Shown: positions 1 to 8,344, counted from the first letter of the stretch. The stretch: 64,000 bases of DNA from Phenylobacterium sp. NIBR 498073 (GCF_027286305.1 NZ_CP114599.1:3319001-3383000), one strand, 5' to 3'. Numbers and translations: made by a program. The notes: a model not told the origin generated them from the sequence alone.

Positions 1-139
1 GCCAAGGGCGAAGATCGCCACCTTGGCCTGCACGTCCTCCAGGGTCGCCAGCGCGCCTGTGAACGGCTTCAGCCGGGCCCAGTCGTCGACATCATAGCCG
101 CCGCCGTCGAAGGTCGGTTCGTCGTCAAACTCGCTCATC
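1..139 (-). CDS. hypothetical protein, N-terminal fragment
   Basis: This is the first 46 codons of a gene that runs off the left edge of the window. The ATG lies at 137-139 and the frame stays open to base 1. The visible part begins MSEFDDEPTFDGGGYD and is acidic and glycine-rich, followed by a more ordinary stretch (DDWARLKPFTGALATLEDV). There is no signal peptide or membrane segment in the visible part. The next gene on the same strand ends 40 bases upstream of this start, so the two could be co-transcribed. I do not recognise the family and the product cannot be named from this fragment. Confidence 0.5.
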
Positions 140-179
140 GGGCCTGCCTAGACCCGATAGGCGCGCGTTTCCAGCGCCG

Positions 180-650
180 TCAGTGCACGGTGGCTGGGAC
201 GCTCGCCGCGTCGTCCCACATCCGCACCGGCATCGGAAAGCCGGCCTTGCAGAGCGCCACGTTCAGGGTCCGCGCCAACAACACCGAGGCCTCGGGCCCG
301 CCGACCAGCGGCCGCAGCAGCGCCAGCGCCACGTCCGGCGCCGCACGCGCCACGCCGCAGGCCAGAACCACTCGCTGCTCGTCCTGGGAATAGCCGCCGC
401 AGGCGATGCAGTGCACCTCCATCGCCCGCCGCGCATCGCGCTCGATGTGCTCCATCAGCGCCACGAACACGTTGGCCACCGGCCTGGAGCTCACGTGCGT
501 CAGGCCCGGCCGAACCAGCTCGCGCGGGTCGTCGCCGGCCATGCGCGCCCGCGCCCAGGCGCGCAGCGAGGCCAGCACGAGCTGCTCGGAGACCGCCAGG
601 CCGTGCGGTCCGACCCGCAGGGACGCCGCAGCTAGGGGGGCGATGGCCAT
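180..650 (-). CDS. conserved hypothetical protein with four cysteines, possibly iron-regulated
   Basis: The frame encodes 156 residues. It starts at an ATG preceded by a GGAGCG Shine-Dalgarno-like run. The N-terminal half is helical and arginine-rich. The middle carries a CxxC pair (C81, C84) in the context HCIACGGYSQDEQR, and further cysteines lie at C98 and C134. There is no signal peptide or membrane segment, so the protein is probably cytosolic. A 19-base inverted repeat that resembles a Fur box lies 15 bases upstream of the start, which suggests expression when iron is scarce. I do not recognise a named domain. A role in iron or metal handling is only an inference from the operator and the cysteines. 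A longer overlapping frame on the same strand (148-693) reads as low-complexity Arg/Gly/Ala sequence and was not chosen. Confidence 0.65.
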   Translation of the reverse strand: MAIAPLAAASLRVGPHGLAVSEQLVLASLRAWARARMAGDDPRELVRPGLTHVSSRPVANVFVALMEHIERDARRAMEVHCIACGGYSQDEQRVVLACGVARAAPDVALALLRPLVGGPEASVLLARTLNVALCKAGFPMPVRMWDDAASVPATVH

Positions 651-664
651 GGGAGCGCTCCTTT

Positions 665-683
665 ATTGCGAATGACTCGCAAT
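665..683 (-). promoter_or_regulatory. candidate Fur box
   Basis: The sequence ATTGCGA-ATGAC-TCGCAAT is a perfect 7-base inverted repeat around a 5-base centre. Read as the classical 7-1-7 Fur pattern (TGxxAAT-N-ATTxxCA) it matches with one mismatch. It lies 15 bases before the start codon of the 156-residue cysteine protein, close enough to block transcription or its early elongation. Assignment to Fur rests on similarity to known boxes, not on any experiment. Confidence 0.55.
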
Positions 684-709
684 ATCGATACACCCGGCCG
701 GCCTGTCGG

Positions 710-1108
710 TCAATCGGCCGAACCGCCTTCGAGGTTGCGTTTCAGCGCCGCGAGACCGGCCTCCATCAGCGGCGTCACCATCTCGCTCAGCGCATCGGGC
801 TTGAAGTCGCTGAACCAGAGCACCCGGCTGCCGGCGCCGTCGGCGATGACCTGCATCGAGGCCGCGTGATGTTCGAAGGGGCCGTCGATGACGCTGTAGG
901 CGACGCGCCTTGAGGGCTCGTCGACGCCGAGGATCTGCTCGGTCACCATCATCCCGTTGGCGAACGTCACGGTGCGCAGGTCGCCGTCGACGCGCCCGTC
1001 GACCAGCACGCCGGCGAACAGTTCATGCGCCTTGCCGACCTGCCGTAAGCGCTCCCATACGCCCGCTATCGGCAGGTTTACCGACACGTCTCGCAGGATC
1101 GTGACCAT
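710..1108 (-). CDS. SRPBCC (START/polyketide-cyclase-like) family protein
   Basis: The 132-residue product fits the SRPBCC helix-grip fold: an N-terminal strand and helix (MVTILRDVSVNLPIAGVWERL), central strands that include VTFANGMMVTEQILGVDEPSRRVAYSV cut by turns, and a long C-terminal helix (MVTPLMEAGLAALKRNL). This is typical of the ligand-binding 'polyketide cyclase 2' group, whose members bind hydrophobic small molecules or are enzymes of unknown substrate. There is no signal peptide. The ATG at 1106-1108 has a GGAG Shine-Dalgarno sequence upstream. It is transcribed away from the DUF2804 gene, with about 140 bases between the two starts. The ligand cannot be predicted. Confidence 0.75.
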   Translation of the reverse strand: MVTILRDVSVNLPIAGVWERLRQVGKAHELFAGVLVDGRVDGDLRTVTFANGMMVTEQILGVDEPSRRVAYSVIDGPFEHHAASMQVIADGAGSRVLWFSDFKPDALSEMVTPLMEAGLAALKRNLEGGSAD

Positions 1109-1249
1109 GGAAAATCTCCGCTGACTGATTTTGCAGGGAGAATAGCCCTCCGGGCCGGCGGCTTCTGGCGGCTATCGGACGCTATCGGCAGACTTTGCGC
1201 TGCCGCTACGTCATGCCGTAAGCACGCGCGGACAATCTGCGGAGGCGAC

Positions 1250-2275
1250 ATGCAAAGGCTGATGGGATCGGGCGACCTGCTCGACGCGAACGGACATCTG
1301 GTCGAGCGCGGCTGGGCCGCCAACGAGGTTCGCCGCTATGATCGCGGCGCCATCGGCGTGCCCCATGACGATACGGCGATCAAGGAGTGGGACTACTACG
1401 CGATCCTGTCGCCGGACTTCGGCCTGGCCCTGACCGTCGCCGACAACGGCCACATGGGCTTCCTCGGCGCCTCGTGGATGGACTTCCGGACGGGGAGCTT
1501 CGTTAACGGCGGCGTCGGCCTGCCGGCCCCGCACGGCGCCATGGCCCTGCCGCCCAGCGCCGACGCCGGCGACATCGCCCACGTCCACCCGAAGATGGAG
1601 ATCGCGTTCCGCTTCGTGCCCGGCGGCCGGGTGCTGACCTTCGACGCGCCCAGCTTCGACAAGGGAGCCGGCATGTCCGGGGAGATCTTCCTGGCCCAGC
1701 CGCCGATGGACCGGATGGTCATCGCCACGCCGTTCGCCGAGCAGGCCACCGCCTTCTACTACAACCAGAAGATCAACTGCATGCCGGCGTCGGGTCATGT
1801 GGTCTACGCGGGCCAGCGATATGAGTTCGAGCCGTCCAGCGCCTTCGCCGTGCTCGACTGGGGCCGCGGGGTCTGGACCTACGACAACACCTGGTACTGG
1901 GGCTCGGCCTCGGGCCTGGTCGACGGCAAGCCGTTCGGCTTCAACATCGGTTACGGTTTCGGCGACACCTCGGCGGCGAGCGAGAACATCCTGTTCTTCG
2001 ACGGCAAGGCGCACAAGCTGACCGACCTGGAGTTCCATCTGCCCGAAGGCGCGCACGACAGCGGTCCTTGGCGGTTCACCTCCAGCGACGGCCGCTTCGA
2101 GATGACCTTTGAGCCGATCGTCGACCGCCACGCCGACTTCGCCATGGGGCCGGTCAGCAGCCGCCAGCACCAGGTGTTCGGCAAGTTCTCCGGCGTCGCC
2201 GTGCTCGACGACGGCACGCGCCTGCAGGTCCGCGACCTGATCGGCTTCGCCGAAGAGGTCGAGAACCACTGGTAG
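1250..2275 (+). CDS. DUF2804 domain-containing protein
   Basis: The 341-residue protein matches the length and pattern of the DUF2804 family. Features seen are an early W-x-x-N (RGWAANEVRRY), a tryptophan- and tyrosine-rich core (DYYAILSPDFGLALTVADNG) and the conserved run DNTWYWGSASG followed by FGFNIGYGFGD. It starts at ATG 1250 behind a GGAGG Shine-Dalgarno sequence. There is no secretion signal. The family has no established function that I know of. It is followed directly by a 137-bp palindromic repeat that separates it from the convergent transporter gene. Confidence 0.75.
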   Translation: MQRLMGSGDLLDANGHLVERGWAANEVRRYDRGAIGVPHDDTAIKEWDYYAILSPDFGLALTVADNGHMGFLGASWMDFRTGSFVNGGVGLPAPHGAMALPPSADAGDIAHVHPKMEIAFRFVPGGRVLTFDAPSFDKGAGMSGEIFLAQPPMDRMVIATPFAEQATAFYYNQKINCMPASGHVVYAGQRYEFEPSSAFAVLDWGRGVWTYDNTWYWGSASGLVDGKPFGFNIGYGFGDTSAASENILFFDGKAHKLTDLEFHLPEGAHDSGPWRFTSSDGRFEMTFEPIVDRHADFAMGPVSSRQHQVFGKFSGVAVLDDGTRLQVRDLIGFAEEVENHW

Positions 2276-2293
2276 CGAAGGTTGTCGCCCCCC

Positions 2294-2430
2294 GTGTCAT
2301 CCCGGTTTGCGAAGCAAGACCGGGACCCATGAACACCGGACGGATCCGACGGCGGCTCAGCGTCACCCCATCCTGCTCGAACAACGCGAATGGGTCCCGG
2401 TCTTCGGCTGCGCCGAAACCGGGATGACAC
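2294..2430. repeat. 137-bp palindromic intergenic repeat, copy 1
   Basis: The element opens with GTGTCATCCCGG and closes with CCGGGATGACAC, and each arm contains its own short hairpin (CCCGGT...ACCGGG). The arms extend inward to GACCGGGACCCA and TGGGTCCCGGTC. It lies between two convergent genes (DUF2804 and an MFS transporter). A second copy of exactly the same length, in opposite orientation, is at 13927-14063. The folded RNA could end transcription from both sides, but the copies also share internal sequence, so they belong to a dispersed repeat family and are not merely terminators. Confidence 0.8.
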
Positions 2431-2436
2431 TTATCG

Positions 2437-3705
2437 TCAGGCCTGCTGGTGCTTCAGCGGCAGCAGGGCCACCAGGCTGATCAGGGCGGCGACCGCCAGA
2501 TAGATTCCGACCGGCACCAGGCCGCCCTGGGTCGACAGCGCCTGGGCGATCATCGGGGTCAGGCCGCCGCCGATGATGCCGCCGACGTTGAACGCCATCG
2601 AGGCGCCGGTGTAGCGCACCCGCGCCGGGAACAGACCCGGCAGGAACGCGCCCAGCGGGCCATAGACGAAACCCATGGTCAGCAGCGCCAGCGACAGGAA
2701 CGCCCAGGCGCCGAGCAGCGAACCATGGCCCATCATCGGGGCCATCAGCGCGCCCACCGCGATGGCCATGAAGCAGCCGGCCATCAGCACGCGGCGCGGA
2801 TTGCTGGCGTCCGACCAATAGCCGGCTAGGACGATGCCGAGCGCCATGAAGCCGATCGCGCCCAGCTGCACGCCGAGGAACGTCTCGCGGCTGTAGCCCA
2901 GGGTCTGGACGCCGTAGCCGAGCGCAAAGGCGGTCGCCAGGTAGAAGGTCGCAAAGCAGGCCACCACCGCGAAGGTCCCGGCCAGCGTCGGCGCCAGGTG
3001 GCGCTTGAACAGCTCGGCCAGCGGCACGTCCGAGGGCGCCTCCTCGGCCAGGGCCTTGGCGAAGGCCGGGGTCTCGGTGAGCTTCAGGCGGACCCACAGG
3101 CCGACCCCGACCAGCAGGGCGCTGCCCAGGAACGGAATGCGCCAGCCCCAGCTCTGGAACTGTTCAGGGGTCAGCAGCATGCCGAGGATCAGGAACAGGC
3201 CGTTGGCGGCGATGAAGCCGACCGGCGCGCCGAGCTGCGGGAACATGCCATAGCGCGCGCGCCAGCCGGGCGGCGCGTTCTCCACCGCCAGCAGCGCGGC
3301 CCCGCCCCACTCGCCGCCGAGGCCGAAGCCCTGGCCGAAGCGCAGGATGCAGAGCGCCACCGGCGCCAGCCAGCCGGCCTGCTGGTAGGTCGGCAGGAAG
3401 GCGATCAGCACCGTCGAGGCGCCCATCAGCAGCAGCGAGGCGACCAGGGTCGACTTGCGCCCGATGCGGTCGCCGAAGTGGCCGAACACGATCGCGCCGA
3501 CCGGCCGGGCGAAGAACGCCACCGCCATGCTCGCGTACGAGGACAGGAGCTGCATCGAAGGCGAAGCGGCCGGGAAGAACAGCGGTCCGAACACCAGCGA
3601 GGCGGCGGTCGCATAGATGTAGAAGTCGTAGAATTCGACGGCGGTGCCGACCAGGCTCGCGCCCAGGACCCGCCGCGTCGACGGCGCCTCAACAGTCTTC
3701 GACAT
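2437..3705 (-). CDS. MFS transporter, metabolite:H+ symporter (MHS) family
   Basis: The 422-residue protein has about twelve hydrophobic segments and belongs to the MHS branch of the major facilitator superfamily (ProP, ShiA and KgtP relatives). It shows the branch signature near the N-terminus (GTAVEFYDFYIYATAASLVF), the loop 2-3 motif GHFGDRIGRKSTL, and RFGQGFGLGGEWGGA in the fourth segment. These proteins import small organic acids, betaines or similar solutes with protons across the inner membrane. The substrate cannot be told from sequence alone. I place the start at ATG 3703-3705 because a GGGGGTG ribosome site sits just upstream; an in-frame TTG four codons earlier is less likely. Confidence 0.85.
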   Translation of the reverse strand: MSKTVEAPSTRRVLGASLVGTAVEFYDFYIYATAASLVFGPLFFPAASPSMQLLSSYASMAVAFFARPVGAIVFGHFGDRIGRKSTLVASLLLMGASTVLIAFLPTYQQAGWLAPVALCILRFGQGFGLGGEWGGAALLAVENAPPGWRARYGMFPQLGAPVGFIAANGLFLILGMLLTPEQFQSWGWRIPFLGSALLVGVGLWVRLKLTETPAFAKALAEEAPSDVPLAELFKRHLAPTLAGTFAVVACFATFYLATAFALGYGVQTLGYSRETFLGVQLGAIGFMALGIVLAGYWSDASNPRRVLMAGCFMAIAVGALMAPMMGHGSLLGAWAFLSLALLTMGFVYGPLGAFLPGLFPARVRYTGASMAFNVGGIIGGGLTPMIAQALSTQGGLVPVGIYLAVAALISLVALLPLKHQQA

Positions 3706-3848
3706 CCACACCCCCAATGATTGCTGTTCGGCTTCGCGCCAGACGCCTGCCAGGTCAAGGCGCGGGGCGCGAAATCTGCGGTCGGGGGGTTGCGACAGTT
3801 CGCCTGATTGGCGTCTATCTGACGTAGCGATTCGCCGGAGACGGGAAA

Positions 3849-4355
3849 GTGACCCAAGGACTTGGAGCTCTGCGAATACTGGTCGTCGACGACAACGAGC
3901 AGATGCGCACGATCATCGGCACGGTTCTGGCCGCTGCGGGCGTCGGGCGCCTATTCTATGCGACCGACGGACGACACGGCCTGGACCAGCTGATGCACGA
4001 TCCGGTCGACGTGGCCTATGTCGACTACGAGATGCCGACCATGAACGGCCTCGACTTCATTTCCCGGGCGCGCGCCCTGCCGGGCGAGACGCGCTACCTG
4101 CCGATCATCATGCTGACCGGCCACTCCGACCTGCCGCGCCTGAACGCCGCGCGCGACCGCGGCGTCAACGAGTTCCTCGCCAAGCCGGTCACCGCGCGCG
4201 ACATCCTCAAGCGACTGGAGTCGGTGATCATGCGACCGCGCCCCTACGTCGCCGCGGCGGACTTCTTCGGACCGGACCGGCGGCGGCGCTCGCCGCTCGG
4301 CTATGCCGGCCCCATGCGCCGCGCCGCCGACAACGCCGGCGTGCTGGAGCTTTAA
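3849..4355 (+). CDS. single-domain response regulator with C-terminal tail
   Basis: A receiver domain fills residues 8-125. The acidic pocket is D14-D15, the phospho-acceptor is D59 in the run YVDYEMPTMNG, the switch threonine is T90 and the conserved lysine is K112 (FLAKP). A tail of about 40 residues follows, containing ADFFGPDRRRR. That motif recurs in the tails of small alphaproteobacterial receiver proteins that I know, but it is not a recognised output domain. There is no DNA-binding domain, so it probably acts by protein contact, for example in motility or cell-cycle signalling. The start is a GTG. No partner histidine kinase is nearby. It converges on the metallopeptidase gene. Confidence 0.85.
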   Translation: MTQGLGALRILVVDDNEQMRTIIGTVLAAAGVGRLFYATDGRHGLDQLMHDPVDVAYVDYEMPTMNGLDFISRARALPGETRYLPIIMLTGHSDLPRLNAARDRGVNEFLAKPVTARDILKRLESVIMRPRPYVAAADFFGPDRRRRSPLGYAGPMRRAADNAGVLEL

Positions 4356-4365
4356 CGTCCCCACA

Positions 4366-4397
4366 CCGCTCATCCCGTCGAAAGCCGGGATGAGCGG
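4366..4397. terminator. hairpin between convergent genes
   Basis: A perfect 12-base stem (CCGCTCATCCCG / CGGGATGAGCGG) with an 8-base loop lies 11 bases after the response-regulator stop and 21 bases before the metallopeptidase stop. There is no T-run. It shares the core TCATCCCG / CGGGATGA with the ends of the 137-bp repeats, so it may be a short relative of them or a simple bidirectional terminator. Confidence 0.55.
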
Positions 4398-4417
4398 ATC
4401 GGGGGCGGCCGAGCCAA

Positions 4418-5926
4418 CTACCAGCTTTGGCAAACCTTCTCGGGAACCGAGACGACGCGCACCCAGCGATAGCCCTGCACCTGGGCGCCGCCGACCTCGT
4501 AGGTCGCCGGCTCGCGGGTGAAGCACGGACCGAACGCGCCGGCGTCGGGAACCAGCATCTCGCCGCCCAGCACGACCTTCTCGAAGACGGCGACCGCCTC
4601 CGGCCCCAGCTCGCGGCCGACCATCGCCTTCCAGGCCTCGTGGTCGAAGGTCACGCCCTGCTCGCGGCTGACGAACATCGGCGCCAGCATGTCGTCCAGC
4701 CGGCGCTTGCCGCCCGACTTGGCGCGGATCTTGGCGTCGAGGTCGGCGAAATAGAGAGCGCCGCGATTGTACGGCACGTGGCGGATGCTCTCGGAGCCGA
4801 AGCCGGCCTTGGCGATCTTCTCGGCCGACCAGTCGCGCGCCTCGCTGCCCCAGTAGCCGCGGGCCATGGCGTCGATCTGCTGGCCATACTGCTCGACCGT
4901 CGAGAACCCGGCCCGCAGGGGGGCGAGCGCCGTGTAGTGGGTGGTCAGGCCCTCGCTGAACCAGCTGCTGATCCCGACAGCGCCCGGCGACTCGATCCCG
5001 CCGACCCACTGGTGGATCATCTCGTGGGCGAAGGTGGTGCGCGGCCCCTCAGCGCCCGGATCGCGCGGCGCCGAACCGCGCGAGAGCATGAACGAATTGG
5101 CCAGCGCCGTGCCGCCGCCGACCGGCGGGGTGTCGAGGAAGCGCATGAACACCCGGTAGCGCGGGGCCGGCTTCAGATAACCGAAATCCTTGTCGAGCTG
5201 CTGGTAGAGCTTGCCCGACCAAGCCAGCTCGGCGGCCGGGTCGAACGGGGCCTGGCCAAGCCAGGTCCCGCTGAAGCCGTCCACGTCGCCGCGCTTCGGA
5301 TAGCGGCCCATCGGCCCGGCCATGTACCAGGCCTGGCGCAGCTTCTCCGGATCGCCGGTCAGCGCGACGTCGCCGTCGCCGAACGAGGCGACCGCGCTGG
5401 AGCCCCTGGCCAGGCCGCTGAGGTCCCAGCGCAGCTTCAGCTGCGCCTCGCCGACCTTTTCCGGCAGCACCAGGAACCCGGCGCCGGCGCCGCTGACCCC
5501 GCCGCCCGACGGCCGGATGCCGAACGGCGGGCCTTGCGGCGCACCGGCCGGCTGCACCGCCGAGCGATAGCTGATGGTCACCGGATAGGAGACCGGCCGC
5601 TGGGCGGTCCAATGGCGGAAATAGGGGAAGCCGCCCGGCGCGGCCGGGTCGTCGACCGAGGCCAGCGGCACCGCGCCCTTGGCGTCGGTCACGGTCAGGC
5701 CCTGCACCCGGTCGGCGACGCCGCGCACCCCGGCATAGGTGACCGGCGCGGAGAGGACGAGCCCTTCGCCCTGCGTCAGCACGCTGCGCACCTCGATGGC
5801 GACGACCTCGGCCCCGCCGTCGCGGACCGGCTTCAGAACCGTCTCCAGCCGCGGCGCGGCCTGCGCCCCGAACGCCAGCGCGCTCGCCGCGCCCGCCAGC
5901 AGCCACCGTTGAGAATTCCAGCCCAT
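4418..5926 (-). CDS. secreted M61/M1-like zinc metallopeptidase
   Basis: The 502-residue protein begins with a cleavable signal peptide (MGWNSQRWLLAGAASALAFGAQA). Its catalytic part carries the gluzincin zinc motif HEMIH at residues 301-305, and the third ligand is probably E325 in WFSEGLTTHY, 20 residues further on. The fold of such proteins is an N-terminal beta domain followed by a thermolysin-like domain, as in family M61 (glycyl aminopeptidases) and related M1 enzymes. It should act in the periplasm on peptides. The start ATG at 5924-5926 is preceded by a purine-rich AGGGGGCG. It is not obviously in an operon: the acetyltransferase gene upstream ends about 120 bases away. Confidence 0.8.
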   Translation of the reverse strand: MGWNSQRWLLAGAASALAFGAQAAPRLETVLKPVRDGGAEVVAIEVRSVLTQGEGLVLSAPVTYAGVRGVADRVQGLTVTDAKGAVPLASVDDPAAPGGFPYFRHWTAQRPVSYPVTISYRSAVQPAGAPQGPPFGIRPSGGGVSGAGAGFLVLPEKVGEAQLKLRWDLSGLARGSSAVASFGDGDVALTGDPEKLRQAWYMAGPMGRYPKRGDVDGFSGTWLGQAPFDPAAELAWSGKLYQQLDKDFGYLKPAPRYRVFMRFLDTPPVGGGTALANSFMLSRGSAPRDPGAEGPRTTFAHEMIHQWVGGIESPGAVGISSWFSEGLTTHYTALAPLRAGFSTVEQYGQQIDAMARGYWGSEARDWSAEKIAKAGFGSESIRHVPYNRGALYFADLDAKIRAKSGGKRRLDDMLAPMFVSREQGVTFDHEAWKAMVGRELGPEAVAVFEKVVLGGEMLVPDAGAFGPCFTREPATYEVGGAQVQGYRWVRVVSVPEKVCQSW

Positions 5927-6046
5927 CGCACGCCCCCTGTTCGCACATATGCTATGCGCCGGAGCGGGCTTTTCTATGCAAAGGCGCGAGGCGGACGCCG
6001 GACGGCCAGCAGGCCTTTGCGCCGTTGGGGCAACCGCGCGGAAGGG

Positions 6047-6595
6047 CTATGCGCGGACCCTGGCCGGATTGCCGACCACCGTCGCGCCGGGCGCGACGTC
6101 GCGGGTCACCACCGCCCCCGCGCCGACCAGGGCGTCGTCGCCGATCCGTACGCCCGGCAGGATGATCGCCCCGCCGCCGATCCACACATTGGCGCCGATG
6201 CTGATCGGCCGGCCGAACTCCAGCCCGGACGCGCGCTCGGCCGGGTCGCGCGGATGGTCGGCGGTCAGGATCTGCACGCCCGGCCCGATCTGGGTCCGGG
6301 CGCCGATGGTCACCGCCACGACGTCGAGGATCACGCAATTGAAGTTCAGGAAGGCGCCATCGCCGAGACTGATGTTGAAGCCGTAGTCGCAGTGGAACGG
6401 CGGCCGGATCGTCGCGCCCCGGCCTGCGAAGGCCAGGCGCTCGGCCAGCAGGGCGTGACGCCGATCGATGGGCAGGTCCAGGGCGTTGAACCGAGCCATC
6501 CAGGCGACCGCCGCGGCGTGGTCGGCCTGGATCTCCGGGTCGCCGGCGTCATAGAGCTCGCCGGCCAGCATCAACTGCTTCTGGGTCTGCGCCAT
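6047..6595 (-). CDS. sugar O-acetyltransferase, maltose-acetyltransferase/NodL type (LbH fold)
   Basis: The 182-residue protein has an N-terminal maltose-acetyltransferase cap (MAQTQKQLMLAGELYDAGDPE) followed by hexapeptide repeats of a left-handed beta helix (IGARTQIGPGVQIL, ISIGANVWIGGGAIIL, VRIGDDALVGAGAVV). It ends with the acetyl-CoA-binding signature GNPARV. The active-site histidine is likely H in LTADHPRDP. Enzymes of this group transfer acetyl from acetyl-CoA to a sugar hydroxyl as trimers in the cytosol. The ATG lies 2 bases after the TAG of the amidohydrolase gene upstream on the same strand, so translation is probably coupled. The acceptor is unknown. Confidence 0.88.
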   Translation of the reverse strand: MAQTQKQLMLAGELYDAGDPEIQADHAAAVAWMARFNALDLPIDRRHALLAERLAFAGRGATIRPPFHCDYGFNISLGDGAFLNFNCVILDVVAVTIGARTQIGPGVQILTADHPRDPAERASGLEFGRPISIGANVWIGGGAIILPGVRIGDDALVGAGAVVTRDVAPGATVVGNPARVRA

Positions 6596-6597
6596 GG

Positions 6598-8307
6598 CTA
6601 TCCGCGCCAGATGCTGACGCCCTCCTTGATCGTTTCGGTGACCTTCAGCGAGGCCAGCTTCTCCGGATCCGTGGCCGTCGGATCGGCCGACAGCACCGCG
6701 AAATCGGCCAGCTTGCCGGGAACCAGCGATCCCTTCGTCGCCTCCTCGAAGTGCTGATAGGCGGGCCAGATGGTCATCGCCTTCAGCGCCGCCTCGACGG
6801 GAACCCGCTGATGCGGCCCCAGGATGTCGCCCGAGCGCGTGCGCCGGCTGACCGTCGCCGACAGCACCCGCATGGAGTCCGGCTTGGCCACCGGGGCGTC
6901 GTGGTGGGTGGTGAACATCATTCCGCGCCGCAGCGCCCAGCCGGTCGGCGAGATGTTCTCGGCCCGCACCGGCCCGAGCACCGAGTCCCGGTGCCAGTCG
7001 CCCCAGTAGAAGGTGTGCATCGGGAAGAACGACGGGATGATCCCCAGGGCCTTGCAGGCGTCGACCTGATCCTCCCGCGCCGTCTGGCCATGGATCAGCA
7101 CGGGGCGCCGGTCGCCCCGCCCATGCTTTCTCGTCGCCTCGCGCACCCCGGCGATCAACACGTCGATGGCGGCGTCGCCGTTGGCGTGGACCAGGATCTG
7201 CCAGCCGTTGGCGAAGGCCTTGTCGATCGCCGCCAGGCACTGGTCCACCGGCACGGCCGGATAGCCGGCATAGGCCGCGTTCTGGCCCTCGGGCGGCACG
7301 AAGTACGGCTGCGACAACCAGGCGGTCTTGCCCTGGGGCGACCCGTCGATCGACAGCTTCACCCCGCCGATCCGCAGCCGGTTCGTATAGGTGCGGCTGA
7401 GCAGCGGCGGAACCACCACGTCCGTCGCCGTCAGCACGTCGGGGTAGGCCACCACGTCGGCGCTCAACATGCCCTTGCTGGCCGCCAGCTGCAGCGCCTT
7501 CACCCCGCCGCTGGAGGACTTGCCGTCCTGACAGGTGGTGTAGCCGTACGAGGTGTAGAGCTTCACGCCCTCGGCGATCATCTTCAGGTTGGCGTCGAGG
7601 TCGAGCCGGCTCAGCAGCTTGACCATCACGCCCATGAAGGCGTGCTCCTCCATCACCCCGTTGGGTTCCTTGCCGCCGGCCTCGCGACGGAAGACGCCGC
7701 CCTGCGGATCGGGAGTCGCGGCGCTGACGCCCGCCGCCTCCAGCGCCTTGGAGTTGGCGACGCCCAGATGGCCGGACTGGTGGATGAACAGCACCGGGGC
7801 GTCGCTGGAAATCTCGTCGAGGTCCTTGCGGGTCGGATGCCGCTGCTCGCGCAGTTGGGAGTCGTCGTAGCCGAACCCGATGATCAGGCCATAGCGCTCG
7901 GCGAACGGCCGGTTGGCGTCGCGCCAGGCCCGCACGATCCGCTGCAGGTCTGGGATCGACTTTCCCTCGCCGTCGGGCGCCGGCAGCAGGTTGGCCGACA
8001 CCGCCTGCAAGCCGACGAACGAGACGTGGCCGTGCGGGTCGACGAAACCCGGCAGCAGGGCGCGCCCATCCAGGTCCACCAGCCGCGCGCCGCGCCCGGC
8101 CTTGGCCAGCACCTCGTCCCGGTCGCCGACCGCCAGGATGCGCCCGCCGCGCACGGCCACCGCCTGGGCCCTCGGCCGCGCGTCGTCCATGGTCAGGATC
8201 GGACCGCCCGCATAGACGGCGGTCCCCTCGGCCGCGAAGGCGCGCGATCCGGCCGCCAGCGCGGCGGCGCCGCCCAACATCACGCCCCGACGTGTTCCCT
8301 GCATCAT
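6598..8307 (-). CDS. amidohydrolase 3 family (YtcJ-like), exported
   Basis: The 569-residue protein starts with a twin-arginine-like or Sec signal (TRRGVMLGGAAALAAGSRAFA). It continues with the composite amidohydrolase fold: the small beta domain (AVYAGGPILTMDDARPRAQAVAV), then the metal motif HGH in LPGFVDPHGHVSF. Further likely metal-site histidines are in ILVHANGDAAID and VLIHGQTA, with an aspartate in MMFTTHHDAPV. YtcJ-type enzymes hydrolyse amide or formamide bonds of varied substrates, so no substrate can be named. It is the first gene of a short unit with the acetyltransferase. Two ATGs stand in tandem at the start (8302-8307). Confidence 0.82.
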   Translation of the reverse strand: MMQGTRRGVMLGGAAALAAGSRAFAAEGTAVYAGGPILTMDDARPRAQAVAVRGGRILAVGDRDEVLAKAGRGARLVDLDGRALLPGFVDPHGHVSFVGLQAVSANLLPAPDGEGKSIPDLQRIVRAWRDANRPFAERYGLIIGFGYDDSQLREQRHPTRKDLDEISSDAPVLFIHQSGHLGVANSKALEAAGVSAATPDPQGGVFRREAGGKEPNGVMEEHAFMGVMVKLLSRLDLDANLKMIAEGVKLYTSYGYTTCQDGKSSSGGVKALQLAASKGMLSADVVAYPDVLTATDVVVPPLLSRTYTNRLRIGGVKLSIDGSPQGKTAWLSQPYFVPPEGQNAAYAGYPAVPVDQCLAAIDKAFANGWQILVHANGDAAIDVLIAGVREATRKHGRGDRRPVLIHGQTAREDQVDACKALGIIPSFFPMHTFYWGDWHRDSVLGPVRAENISPTGWALRRGMMFTTHHDAPVAKPDSMRVLSATVSRRTRSGDILGPHQRVPVEAALKAMTIWPAYQHFEEATKGSLVPGKLADFAVLSADPTATDPEKLASLKVTETIKEGVSIWRG

Positions 8308-8344
8308 ATCCCTGTCTCCCCTCCAGCCGCGGCGTCATCGCCGT

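Noticed and set aside
2294..2430. Link of the 137-bp repeats with known Caulobacter intergenic repeats that carry GANTC methylation sites
   Set aside because: I find no GANTC in either copy, so an identity with that described family is not supported by what I can see.
4427..6757. A 776-codon open frame on the plus strand, antisense to the metallopeptidase and acetyltransferase genes
   Set aside because: It is low-complexity Arg/Ala/Gly/His sequence that mirrors high-G+C codon bias of the real genes opposite. The same holds for long antisense frames at 19483-21132, 22528-23928, 24463-26124, 34346-36106, 36862-38445, 38403-40673 and 55159-56994.
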